NCBI GenBank assembly: GCA_039000515.1
Contig: JBCFYV010001001.1
Span: 2,889,889-2,953,888 of the forward strand
Source of the DNA: Timema cristinae
Lineage: Eukaryota; Arthropoda; Insecta; Phasmatodea; Timematidae
Direction: 5' to 3'
Length of the DNA: 64,000 nucleotides
Shown here: piece after piece, positions 11,994 through 22,709 of the stretch
How positions within the stretch are numbered: position 1 is the stretch's first letter
How the letters are laid out: every line of letters begins with the position of its first letter
The notes under the pieces: generated by a model
The model's database searches: none
Seen by the model: only the letters and a program-made list of their open reading frames with translations
What the model was told of the DNA's origin: nothing
Made by a program: the position numbers and the translations under genes

Positions 11994-12785
11994 TAGGAGT
12001 GATGGTAATTGACTGTAATTGACTAGAAAAAGCTACCAGATCTAATCTTTTGTATGCATTCGCCAAACCATATGATCTGCCAAACCATATGTTGAGTTTG
12101 TCACTTTTTACAGTCGAAACTTTCACAACAAACAATTTTATTTTGACTTTTTTTTAAACTGTTTATCACTAATGAAATACGAATCTATATAAATAATCGT
12201 TTGTATTTTATTTTTGTGGAAGTAGCGTCTGTGGTCAAATTAAAAATGCTTTACAAACGAGAGCTTCTAAAAGGCTGCCTTCTCTTCATATTTACAAATA
12301 TGGCAAACCAGATAAAATTAGCGTGGTTGATGACGTCATAGAACGGTATTCGGTTTTATTCACACGCATGTGTTTGCATAGTAAAAAAAGTTTTATTTTG
12401 AAAATAATATTTCGTATGGCTCTTTCTCTAAGTTATAAAAAAAATTATTTATTTTGGTAGCCAGTTATAACAAGATACACGTATGAATAGGCCCTTTAAT
12501 ACTTTTTAATTTATTATTTCATGTACTATAATAATATCTTTTGTTGTCACAACCGCGAAACAATAAACACAATAGTTTCATTAATATATTTTGTTCTTTC
12601 AATAATCCAGGAAAAAGCCAACTTATACGGTAATTCTTAGATAAGTATTATTATAAGCGTTTGTTAACACTTTTGATTGATAATATAGTATTACTAAGAA
12701 AACAATTATTTCCACATTAGTGACTTTCAGCCAATGTTTTCAATTAAAAAAATCTTCTGCTAGCTGTCAGTAATCACCACTCCTA
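11994..12785 (+). mobile_element. DNA2 element
   Basis: Pairs with 25483-26062 along most of its length: GCTTTACAAACGAGAGCTTC, TGGCTCTTTCTCTAAGTTAT, CATTAGTGACTTTCAGCC. The ends GGAGTGATGGTAATTGACT and the complement of CAGTAATCACCACTCC are short inverted repeats. No transposase seen. Confidence 0.6.
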
Positions 12786-13614
12786 CAATGGATGGACTGT
12801 ATATTTATTGGCTGTAAGATTGTGGTCTAAAGGCCTTGAGACGGCAGACAGTCCTGATTGAAGATACGAGGATGCCATGGTCTAACTGCCACCGCGAACA
12901 GAGAGAGCAAAGCTATTAAAACCAGCTCTATCCCCAGCGGATCTTACGACTATCTGCAGAGTGTAGCCCTCGGGCGGGGCAATCTCTTACAGCTGAGGTC
13001 ATCGACATCCTTCCATTCTATTTCCCTGTGCCTTCTTTTATTGTAGCTTCTTTCTGCTTCATTAGAGTTTTTTACTATCGACACGATAAAAAGAGAAGGA
13101 TAGAACTGAGAAGAGAATATGTATAAGTCCCTATAGTATATTTCGCAAACGTTATTAATGTGGAAAACAAATTTTACGACACTAATCATTAATATTGACC
13201 TGTAATGTTTAAAAATTAGTCCAGATCAATGAATCTTAAACTTGTTTTTTTGTTTATTATTTGTGGCGCTGAATGTGCAAGCTGGTAAAACTATGAGACA
13301 CTCGGGCATACGCATGCGCAATTGAACAGGAAATACGTATGTGTCCAAGAAATGACAAGACCCTCGTTAATTACTAAACTCTTTGATCGTAAGCTATTTA
13401 ATCATCTAGAAAATAAGTAGCCTATATCAAAACTTTGGTACATCTTTCTCTTATTTCTCTTTAAAAATTAGTATTAAAGGAAATTACTTCTAAATTTTTT
13501 AAATCAATGATACATCAATCAGACCGCTTTTGTGGTCTAGTAATCAGAGCTACCATTTTTTTTAGTGTTATTATTTTTCCTGTACAGGATATTTACCGAA
13601 TTATGTTAACCATA

Positions 13615-13860
13615 TTTAATTACTTTTTCATCACCAATACATAAATATTTGTCACTAAAAAGAGTCTAAAAAACTTATCAAATGTTACCTCAGCCTGAGA
13701 TTTTCATTCAATATTTCATTGATTCTGATTTATTTGATTTTTACACTTTTGAACTATGTAATTATTGGGGAGTAGTTGTAAATCTAAGCTAATTTTTTAA
13801 CTAACCATGGGGGAGGGGGTTGGGAACTATTATCACCAGCACAGTGAACATGTCTCACAA
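13615..13860 (+). repeat. Dispersed repeat shared with 31925-32160
   Basis: Both copies share TTTTTCATYACCWATACATAA, GAKMTTTTCATTCAAWATTTC, and ATTGGGGAGWAGTTGTAAAT in the same order and spacing. Type of element unknown. Confidence 0.55.
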
Positions 13861-14552
13861 AAATGCATGACCTGAAAGCTAAGTTCATAACTTTTTTTTT
13901 TATGCTTTCATGACTAATGACCCAGTTATGAAAAGAAAATCAAATGGTAATATTTTATGTCCACTCTATTTCAACACGTTACACGAATTAAATTTAATTT
14001 GTATAGTATGATTGTATATTTATTTACACATAATGATTAACGCTTGGAGCAATCAGAATCGTGTACTTTTCCTGATTAGTTCTTTCAGGCCGGAAGTTCG
14101 GTTTAAACGCAAACCTATGCGTACATGTAGGTTATATGCAAATTCTGCGACTTTCCCGCAGATATTAGGCAACCCGTTAGCAGCGCCGGCACGACCATAT
14201 AGAGTATAGACGAACTAAGCGACCCCCTAGGGTGCCAAACGCTCGGGGCGACACGACGGTTGACGGCAGACCTAAGATGATTTACAGCTCAGTTATAAAA
14301 AAGTAGCTAAAGCAAAAATTAATGTAACTAATTGGATTATTATTTATTTCTTTAACATAGATAATTATTTTAAATGTATGTATAATATATTATTTATTAC
14401 ATAATAACACCAACTATTTGTTATCAATCAGGAAAAGTAAATTCTTATCGGCTATCACTCATTTTTACAAGTGAACCGTATCGATCAACTAGAAACTAGA
14501 TGTATCTAGGATGTTGCATCTTTCATTTTGTGGTACAACATTCTGTATGAAA

Positions 14553-14889
14553 TTAAAGATATTCAAGCCCAAGGAATTTAATTTAACTGCAGCTATAGAG
14601 CAGCTTCATGCAAACAAATTATTCCATGAAAACTGCACAAAGGATGTGGGATTTGGAAATATGTTAGTAGAAGCAAAATAAATCACCGAAGAACTTGAAA
14701 TCACAGCTTCATTTGAGTCAGAGCCAGGACCTACGTGCTTGGAAAGAAAAATTGTATGAAGCAGAATATAAGCCAATACAAAATGCAAAACAGCAGTTCA
14801 AAGTGTAATTTTATTTTGCAATACTTGATACTTCAATAAGCTCAATAAATGAACGATTTATTCATATTGAAGACATCACATCTTCATAA
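14553..14889 (+). pseudogene. hAT transposase relic (near C-terminal part)
   Basis: Reading with stops and at least one frame change gives KPKEFNLTAAIEQLHANK, then VEAK*ITEELEI..SFESEP, then FKV*FYFAILDTSISSINERF. The order (an EA/EELEI segment, a basic linker, then F-V-FY--LDT-I-SI-ERF) is that of ZMYM1/DUF4371-type hAT transposases just before the dimerisation region. At least three stops rule out function. Recognition is by eye and moderately secure. Confidence 0.5.
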
Positions 14890-15764
14890 CAACTAAATTC
14901 TAGCGTTCTGATAAATATAATATTGATTTATAATTATCTGCTTCAGAATTAATAGCTACCCCCTCCCAACACAATCCTCTCCAGCCTAGTTGCAGTCTCA
15001 CCAGGAATGTGTATTTTACAACCATACAAACAAAGAGGACCAAAGTTCATGGCCTACATCATCTTATCATTCCGGCAGCTGCGTAGTTAAAAAATGTTTG
15101 AATATTCATGTATTTATCAAATATAGGTCATATTAAAAAAATATAGTTACTTTACATGAATTCTTAAAAATACACAAAAATAACTAAAAACTACTAAAAA
15201 AATTTAAGCAAGCCAAGAAATTATGAATTAAAATCCAAAATGACACAAAAAAAACTATAAAAAAATTTCCACATCAGGGAATCATGAACATTATTTATCT
15301 ACACATGAGCATTTTCTGTGATGTGGCAAAAGAAAGATGACATATCATCAAAATCTGGGCTCTGCTCATTATTTAACACTTTATATCAAAATAACATTAA
15401 TCTGTATTTTATGCACGTTTTCAATAATTACTCGTTTTATTCTTGAACACGGGAATCGAACACATGATCTTATTTATCTGTAATAAAAACGGACATAGCA
15501 ACTCACCTTGGAGTAAAAAAAAAGCTGACGCTTTCTCAATCTTAAACAGAAGTAATGTCTCTAAATGATAAGTAAGGGTTAACCTTGAATAATTGGGTGG
15601 GCAAAGAATTGTTGTATATAGCAAAATTATATTTTGTTTGACATAGCTGTCTATATTTAGCTCATTGATCATTATAATTGATGCGCTGGTTTACAAATAA
15701 TTTATTCAGTAAGATTATAATTGAAACTAAACTAAAACTCCATGGAGTCAGGTGGCAATCGAGC

Positions 15765-16040
15765 TATAACAACTGATCGAGCGGCCGCCGTTTATTGGCT
15801 AAGATAGTACCAACATAGGCGTACAGAGGGTGTCATCTGGTCAGCACATCAAGCCCTCCATCCGATATCAGTTTTCTAGATCGGAGTTGCTACTCATTCT
15901 AATTTGTCCTCACTAGTTGAGTTGACCCAGTTGTAGACCCCTGTTTCACAGAAAATTTGGAAGCAACGAGGATCGTACCCAGGTCCTCTGAATCTGTATT
16001 CAGGAACTCTGACCACTAGCTCACAAAGACGGTCAAGATC
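15765..16040 (-). mobile_element. SINE4 copy
   Basis: The complement of 15960-16025 is tRNA-like: an A box resembling TAGCTCAGTGGTCAGAG (TGAGCTAGTGGTCAGAGTTC) and a B box GGGTACGATCC. The body matches 21283-21530, including GAGTTGCTACTCATTC and TTTGTCCTCACTAGTTGAGTTG. Confidence 0.7.
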
Positions 16041-16250
16041 AACAAAGGATAACAATAAACATAATTTGTCAGTGTAGACTTGATGTGTGTAATTATTGTA
16101 GGGATAAGAGATTATGTATACTGCATTTACCATGAAAGCTTACAATATTAACTTGACGATTTCCATTGTGGTTCTATCATATGAGCTGCACCATAGTGAA
16201 AACCAGCAGAGTATGTTTGTTACCTTTTAGAGTAAGCAAGGTGTACCACA

Positions 16251-16829
16251 AGACAACCTTGTGGTTGCAGGTATCTATGGTAACAACTAACGGTTGTGGT
16301 AGCTCTATAATCACTACACCTCTCTTTAGTAGTTGCAGATCTATTTAACCAATATACCTCTTCTCTGTGGTTACAGATCTTCTATCAATACATGTCTCCT
16401 TGTGGTTACAGATATTACTAACCAATGACCTCTCCTTAGTAGTTGCAAACCTATTTAACCAATATACCTCTTCTCTGTGGTTACAGATCTTTTCATTCAA
16501 TGCATCTCTCTTGTGGTTACAGATATATTACTAACCAATGCACCTCTCTTAGTAGTTGCAAACCTATTTAACCAATGCACCTCTCTTAGTAGTTGCAGAT
16601 CTATTTAACAATATACCTCTTCTCTGTGGTTACAGATCTTTTCATTCAATGCATCTCTCCTTTGTGGTTACAGATATCTCTTTAACCAATGCATCTCTCC
16701 TTAGTAGTTGCAAATTTATCTTTAACCAGTGTACCTCTCCAATGGTTGCAAGTATCTCTTTAACCAGTGTACCTCTCTAATTGTTGAAAGTATCTCTCTA
16801 ACCAATATACCTTTCCTTTGTGGTTGCAG
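16251..16829 (+). repeat. ~38-bp tandem array of splice-acceptor-like units
   Basis: About fifteen units of roughly 38 bp, each with a pyrimidine-rich run, T(A/G)GTTGCAG or TGGTTACAG, and a (G/A)TATCT-like start. CAG/CAA steps recur near 16270, 16336, 16374, 16409, 16447, 16486, 16522, 16558, 16596, 16633, 16671, 16709, 16750, 16789 and 16829. The last unit is the true acceptor of the UNC93-like terminal exon. The first unit (16261-16282) matches 16820-16841 over 22 bases, including the first 12 bases of the exon. A ~111-bp trimer order is visible in the middle. Confidence 0.9.
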
Positions 16830-17167
16830 GTATCTATGGTACCCTGTTCCGCAGGAACAAGGAGGCGGCGTTCAGCAACTACCGACTGTGGGAGTCTGTA
16901 GGATTCGTGGTCGCGTATGCCTACAGCACGCACCTGTGCGCGAGGATGAAGCTGTACGTCATGTTATCGGTCTTGATCCTGGGGGTCATAGGATACATCA
17001 TCGTGGAGATCTTGCACAAGAGGAAGAGAATGCGCCAAAAGATGCTGGCCGAGGATCCGAAGGCGGCTGCCGCAGCGGCCGCTGAGCTTGCCAAAAACAA
17101 CCAGGTGGAGGAGACGGACGACGAGAAGGACGACATCGACGACGACATCGTCATCACCCATTTATAA
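16830..17167 (+). CDS. UNC93-like protein, last coding exon
   Basis: Starts after TTGCAG (16824-16829) and completes the split Gly codon of the previous exon, giving QVNGIYGTLFRRNKEAAFSN; it ends at TAA 17165-17167. It encodes the last loop and two hydrophobic helices (SVGFVVAYAYS and LYVMLSVLILGVIGYIIVEIL). A cytosolic tail follows: basic (HKRKRMRQKM), then a run of eight alanines broken by one Glu, then acidic (EETDDEKDDIDDDI). The family signature continues without break across the 15.5-kb intron. Phase, homology and GC content agree. The tail is variable in the family, so its role cannot be read. Confidence 0.95.
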
Positions 17168-17347
17168 CCGAACCTTCCGTCCTGAGCGGAGGCAAAAAAT
17201 GGTTTCATCCGAATGGAAGACGCATCTTCTTTTCATCATGAAGAGAGAAAAAATGAAGATATTTGTCATTCCTCAGTTTTTTTTATTATCTGGACTTTCT
17301 ATCAATGCGTGGATATATATATATATTTTTGTAATGTTTCTCTCATG

Positions 17348-17353
17348 AATAAA
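17348..17353 (+). terminator. Candidate polyadenylation signal, UNC93-like gene
   Basis: AATAAA lies 181 bases after the stop codon, followed by a GT-rich stretch (TGGAAGTGATTTGTATG). A second AATAAA at 17720-17725 could serve a longer 3' UTR. Confidence 0.5.
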
Positions 17354-17729
17354 AAAAACTGATGGAAGTGATTTGTATGAAAAGTGTCCAGAACTCTTTG
17401 TTTGGTGATGCTTTTGAGTCGGGCCTTTCATAAACTGTCAAAGTGTATTCCAATACTAACAGTATTTTTTTCTTGATAGAAAAACGTAATCGTTAAGATT
17501 ACAGCGAAATAGAGTCGTAGATTTAAAACTGTGCAGTACCAGAAACTAGTTAAGAGTGCCAGGGGGAGTGGGGAGAAGAGGGGATCAGGTAGGGAGAAGT
17601 ATGCGTGTGAAGTTCCATTATTGGGATTAACTTTGTGTCAAATATTGGACAGCTTTTTCATGATTTTTTTTCTCATTTTTCAAGTGATAAATATTCTCAA
17701 GCTTAGAAGGTATCTGAATAATAAAGTTT

Positions 17730-20700
17730 CTTCCAAATGCTGATCCAAGCTAAATAGAAAAAGCTCCATTCGGCTAAGGATCATCGAAGTAGTTGCGATG
17801 GTTGATTTCTTTGCAAGGAGCGTGAAATGCACATTTATGTATAGTTTAGTACAAATTACAGTAGACGAAATTTTATTTAATCATCGGGGCTTATGGTGTT
17901 TGTCTATTACAATGCCAAAATGAAATTTATCAATATTTTCCCACAACTAGCATAGATTAAAATAATTCGTTCGGAGTGGTTTCGATGTTAACTAATTGAA
18001 AAACTTCCCCTTCCTATAAAATAAAATACAATCAGATCCGTAATGCCTTTGTCGGAAAAGCTGGTTGTAGCAGATGTATGATGTGAAGTATCTTATAAGG
18101 CGACGAAGAATGCGGAGGAAATGATTAGCCGTACAAACCAAGGGGGACAAAGAAACATATTTGAACACGGAACTCTACAAAGTCTTGACCTTCGCATTAA
18201 CCGGTTTTGTTTCAACAACCGACGCTTGGTCGCAGATCATGTCCACTAGTGTGTATGGGAAGTAATAAATGGTTCATTCTATTGAAAATGATGGAAAGGT
18301 ATAGTTTATTTCGATAATATAAAGAAAAAAAAAAGCTAGAATTGGCTCAAAAGAGTTTATATCAAGCATGGATTACAAATGTTAACGAAACAATCAGGTA
18401 AACACAATAATGGAATTAAGAATATGAGTATATGGCTAGTATAATGGTAAAGAGGTTCCTGAAGACACAGACTTATCCTAATAAATAAATCTGCGTTCTT
18501 AAAAAGGCATGCCGTTAGTTAACACATTGTAATCATGAGCATCAAGCAACATACATGTAAAGACAAAAAAAAAATCTATTCAACCAATATGTATTTATGG
18601 TGCATGGAAAACATCAAACATATTTTAGGGACATGCAAGGCAATATATTGGCACAGTAGAAGGTTAGGTTGCTATTGACAAAATTTAGAATGCTTAAACA
18701 GAGTAGTTAAAGAGCTTTTCGAATTAGCATTTCTTCGCTTGCAAAAATAATGAGTACAGTTTATTTGTCTTATATTAGTAATAGTTAAACATTTCTCGAC
18801 ACATTTATTATTTCCCCTGCATGTTAGGCTTAGAAGTGGGACTAGTCTTGCCATATTCTTATAGGTGTCAAGTATTACTTGCAGTTTGGAGAAAAGACAC
18901 CGAGGTGTAAGAACAAAGTGTAATAGGCATTTTGCAAGGGAAAATGCTAGCTCGGAAAACCCCACGGTTTACAAGCTCTTCGAATGAGGTTTCCAATCTA
19001 GTCCGAGCTATGGGTGCTATTAAAAGCCAAGAGAGGAGAATCTGTTTTAAAAAAATGAAACAATGGAGAACACGAACACTATATTAACAGAGCGTTGTAT
19101 CCTTTATAAAATAGAAATAAAAAACAGTTTTAAAAAAAAATAAGTCCAGTAAAAACTCAATAGTTAAATTTAAACTAAGCGACATAAAAGGCAACGGAGT
19201 CATGTTGTTTAATTGATGTAATCAAATAACATACATTCAACTTAATTATCTTGCTTTATTTTTAAAATAAACTTCACTCAACTTTTTTTTTGTATTACAT
19301 ATTTTTCATTTACAAACATATGCTTTGTTAAACAAAAAAAGTGGCCACAGTAATTATTTTATTAAATATACTCATCTTATACTAGGAAATAAAATTCAAC
19401 AAATTTCAAAGAATATACTTGGAATGAATATGTTTTGGTTTAAGGTAAACTCTTGACGTTTAATTTTGATTCATAAATCTCAGGACCAAGGGGAAAGAAT
19501 GTAAGCGTAATTGTTTACGAGAATATTGAAACATTTAATCAAGACCATTTTAATTGAGAATAAATACACCATTACGTAGACTTGACTTTGCCTTGAAATT
19601 TATTAATTAATATCATGTTTACTTCCATTGGTTTTTCCCTACATTCAAAAGTAGTTTTAGCTCTAAATAAATTGACGTCTTGGTTATTTTGTGCAAGTTT
19701 AGGAAAGATGGTAGAATATCTTGTCAGTATCGGTGAAATGAGGCGTGCCCCATGCTCTTCTCTATTTATAGTGCATTGTGGGACACGTAATAACGAGAGA
19801 AAGTTGTAAGTGAACTATCAATTACAATCGCACTTCCTGAAGCCAATTTAACTTGCGTAAGAGTCGCAGTGGTAATCCACATCATCTTTACGTTCAATTA
19901 GCATAGCTTTGGTTAGTTTCCTTGTTGGAGTGTGAATGTATTTATTCTCTTGTATAAAGCTCATAAATTAAAGGAAACCTTTTTAGCTTTTATTCTTAAA
20001 TTTGTATAGTAATAAAACAAAATGCAAAATTGAAAAAATAATATATGTGTATTCCGATGAAATTATTCCAAACATTTCTTTTTTTCATTTAAAAAAAATC
20101 TGAGTTAGATTATAAATGTTAACATTTGGACAAAAATATTTGTTAATTGAGTATGGGACTATAATAAAATATATTGTCTTATCATTTAAATCTAATATAG
20201 TTTCGTTGCTAAGCTAATGTATAATATGTTTTACATTGATGTGGATGAAAAAAAATCTAGATGAACTAGAGATGTGTACCAAATAGAGTAAAATAGTGAA
20301 TTAACTGGGGGAAAAAGACAATCATTATTATACAAATTATTCTACCAGACTTTTGTGACCAAATTAGCATGTTCGGTTGACTAAATCTATTCAATTTCAT
20401 TGTCTATTCTGTAATATGTCTAACCAGAAAAATCTTTTTTTGTGCTATTTAAGTCTTGAATAAATGTCATAGAAAGATTATTATATTATATCACTTTACT
20501 CAAATATTGTTATCTTTAATTTTTATTATTATTGTTATTGTTGAGATTTCTAAGAACTTATATGTTCCAATCTGCCACACGTATATATTTTTCTCCATAT
20601 TACATTAAGATGCAGATTGTGTAGTATATTTGTAAATTGTGGACTCGAAACAATTTGTGTTGTTTCTTATGAGGACCACAATAATGTGTACTTAAACACA

Positions 20701-20780
20701 TCCGTAGCACGGTATACAGTGGATTTAGAGAAATAAAGTATTGTTTTAGATTAGTAAATAAAAGGTTTTTATTTACGTTT
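17730..20780. other. Intergenic stretch without recognised gene
   Basis: AT-rich sequence with short chance open frames. No repeat family from elsewhere in the window was found here and no coding signal was seen. A minus-strand frame of 97 codons at 18672-18965 has no recognisable motif. Confidence 0.5.
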
Positions 20781-20786
20781 CAACTA

Positions 20787-21050
20787 CACTGGATATCCTC
20801 GGTGAGGGAACTCCATGGTTACTATTGGGAAACAGCGATGTCATTTTCTCGTTTTCATGTGGACAATCTCTCCTAAAATATAATATAACTTTCGCAACGC
20901 TGGTTGGTCAAGGTTGCCAGTATCTCCTTATCCCAGCACATCAGCCTGCATGAGAGTGAAGAGATTTGGCAACAGTTAACTGAGAGAGAGAGCGAAGATA
21001 AAGCTCTTCTCCATAAGACCTTGCAGTTCCCTCATAGAGGATATTGGGTG
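20787..21050. mobile_element. DNA5: TA-flanked MITE
   Basis: The left end CACTGGATATCCTCGGTGAG and the complement of the right end CACCCAATATCCTCTATGAG form inverted repeats of about 32 bp (roughly 25 matching). TA flanks both ends (20785-20786, 21051-21052), as for Tc1/mariner-type insertion. The centre also has inverted GGTTGCCAG/TTGGCAAC segments. Only one copy in the window. Confidence 0.65.
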
Positions 21051-21176
21051 TAGCAGACTTTACCTTAAATATTAAGAGTAGATGAAGTGTAAATGAGATT
21101 GCAAAATAATATTTTAGCAATTACGTTGGATTTTTGAGTTAAAAGTACATTCAAGACCAAATAAAAGGTTTTTTTT

Positions 21177-21212
21177 AGCATCACGTCTTACTACCCGTTT
21201 GGTTTATACGCT
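21177..21212 (-). mobile_element. SINE tail fragment
   Basis: Only the shared SINE1/SINE2 tail is present (AGCATCACGTCTTACTACCC, GTTTGGTTTATACGC). Confidence 0.6.
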
Positions 21213-21282
21213 TGTCATTTTATTTAATCTCATCTTTAAAAATAAACTCTCCAAAAACTATAATGCATCATTCCACAATTGA

Positions 21283-21530
21283 GCCATACCGTCCAAGCGG
21301 CCGCCATCTATTTGAGAAGATAGTGCCATGTGGTCATCATGCTGAACCCTCCAACCTTTAATCTCACTTTTATAGACGTGAGCCGCTACTTATTTTTATT
21401 CCAATAGCTCCTCAATTGTCCTCAAGAGGTTGAGTTGATACCTGTCTAGACCCTTATAAATCTTGAAGCACCTGGGATCAACCCAGGACCTCGGGATCTG
21501 TAGTAAAATACTTTGATCACTAGACAATTC
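21283..21530 (-). mobile_element. SINE4 copy
   Basis: The complement near 21475-21530 carries tRNA-like boxes (CTAGTGATCAAAGTA and GGGTTGATCCCAGG). The body matches 15765-16040, for example GTGAGCCGCTACTTATT and CAATTGTCCTCAAGAGG. Confidence 0.7.
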
Positions 21531-22509
21531 AGTCAAATAATGGTTCATTTTAAAGTTTTGAAAATCTTTTAGAGTTCAGTTTTTAACCAGATAGTTAACA
21601 TTTCACCGTGAATTGAAAATCAAGATTCAAATTATATTCAAGAGATAATATAAAGATAATATAAAGGTATTGCAAGACACTTAAACTTAAAGGATTTTAT
21701 TGCATCATTAAACATTTAAAACTATAGCTATGCATGTACTGTACAATGCACAGTAAAATAACTAAATATTTGATTGCACTTTTTTTTTCGTACGACTGGA
21801 ATTAATTCAACAGACAAGTGCTACGAGCAACCACTGACAAATTATGGAGTATTGCCAATATAAACTGACCTTGTATAAACGCTAGCCTACCTATGAAAGG
21901 TTATCTCCATTATTTTTTAACTTTCACTAACATACAAACAACGGTAATACAATAACGAAGTTATCTTATGCATATATCAGAGCGTGGGATTGGTTAGAAA
22001 ATAAAAACAGGAGTTGTATACTGTCTGGTGAAGTTAGTTGCAGGTGTATGAGAGGTTTGGTTCATGCTGGGCCTCGTGACCACATACCTCTATCTTCAGC
22101 AAGTTGACGTATAATTTATTGAAATAAAACAGCCATGACCTTTTGATACTTTTTAGACAATCATTGCTCTAGATAGCGTCACACCCGTGATGACCATCGC
22201 CCAGAATAGAAAGGGAAATAATACAAAAAAGATTAAATAATTATTGAAGAGATATGTTTTTGCTTGGGAAGTGAAGTGTTTGAGGAACCTTGGATATGAA
22301 ACTATTAATAAAGCTGAAGAAACGTAGACTGTTTTATTTTGAGTTCATTAGCGTATCTATATATAGACCCTTAATTTAATGCGGATATTCTTTATCATAT
22401 TATCAAGAAGGATAAAGATTTGATACCAGCGTGGATTGAGGATATTTCTTATGAGCTACAAACAATCGGCAAGAAACAACATATAATTTTGTGGTCACAA
22501 ACATGGAGA

Positions 22510-22695
22510 TTAAGTATTTAGGAAAAATATCTCAAGAGAGACCAAGAAAGAGATGGAAGGGGCAAATAACAAAAAGTGTGCAGGTGAGAGTAGACGAATG
22601 GGAACAATTAATTGAGGAAGAATGGTGGAAGGAAAAGGAGGATGGAGGCATTTTACTAAAATGACTCAGCCACAGGCCGAAAATTTTAGGATGAT
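22510..22695 (+). pseudogene. LINE reverse-transcriptase 3' end relic
   Basis: Reads ISQERPRKRWKGQITKSVQV, then RVDEWEQLIEEEWWKEKEDG and GILLK before a stop, with a trailing GATGATGAT run. The RPRKRW...W..L..E.WW..DGG pattern is the C-terminal tail of a non-LTR retrotransposon ORF2 family seen three more times here (38291, 46735, 53741). Confidence 0.7.
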
Positions 22696-22709
22696 GATGA
22701 TGATAGTGA

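Noticed and set aside
16921..17208. Minus-strand open frames opposite the UNC93-like exon
   Set aside because: Shadows of the real exon caused by its GC-rich codons; the plus strand has family homology and splice sites.
18672..18965. 97-codon minus-strand open frame
   Set aside because: No motif, no flanking splice signals, ordinary intergenic composition.
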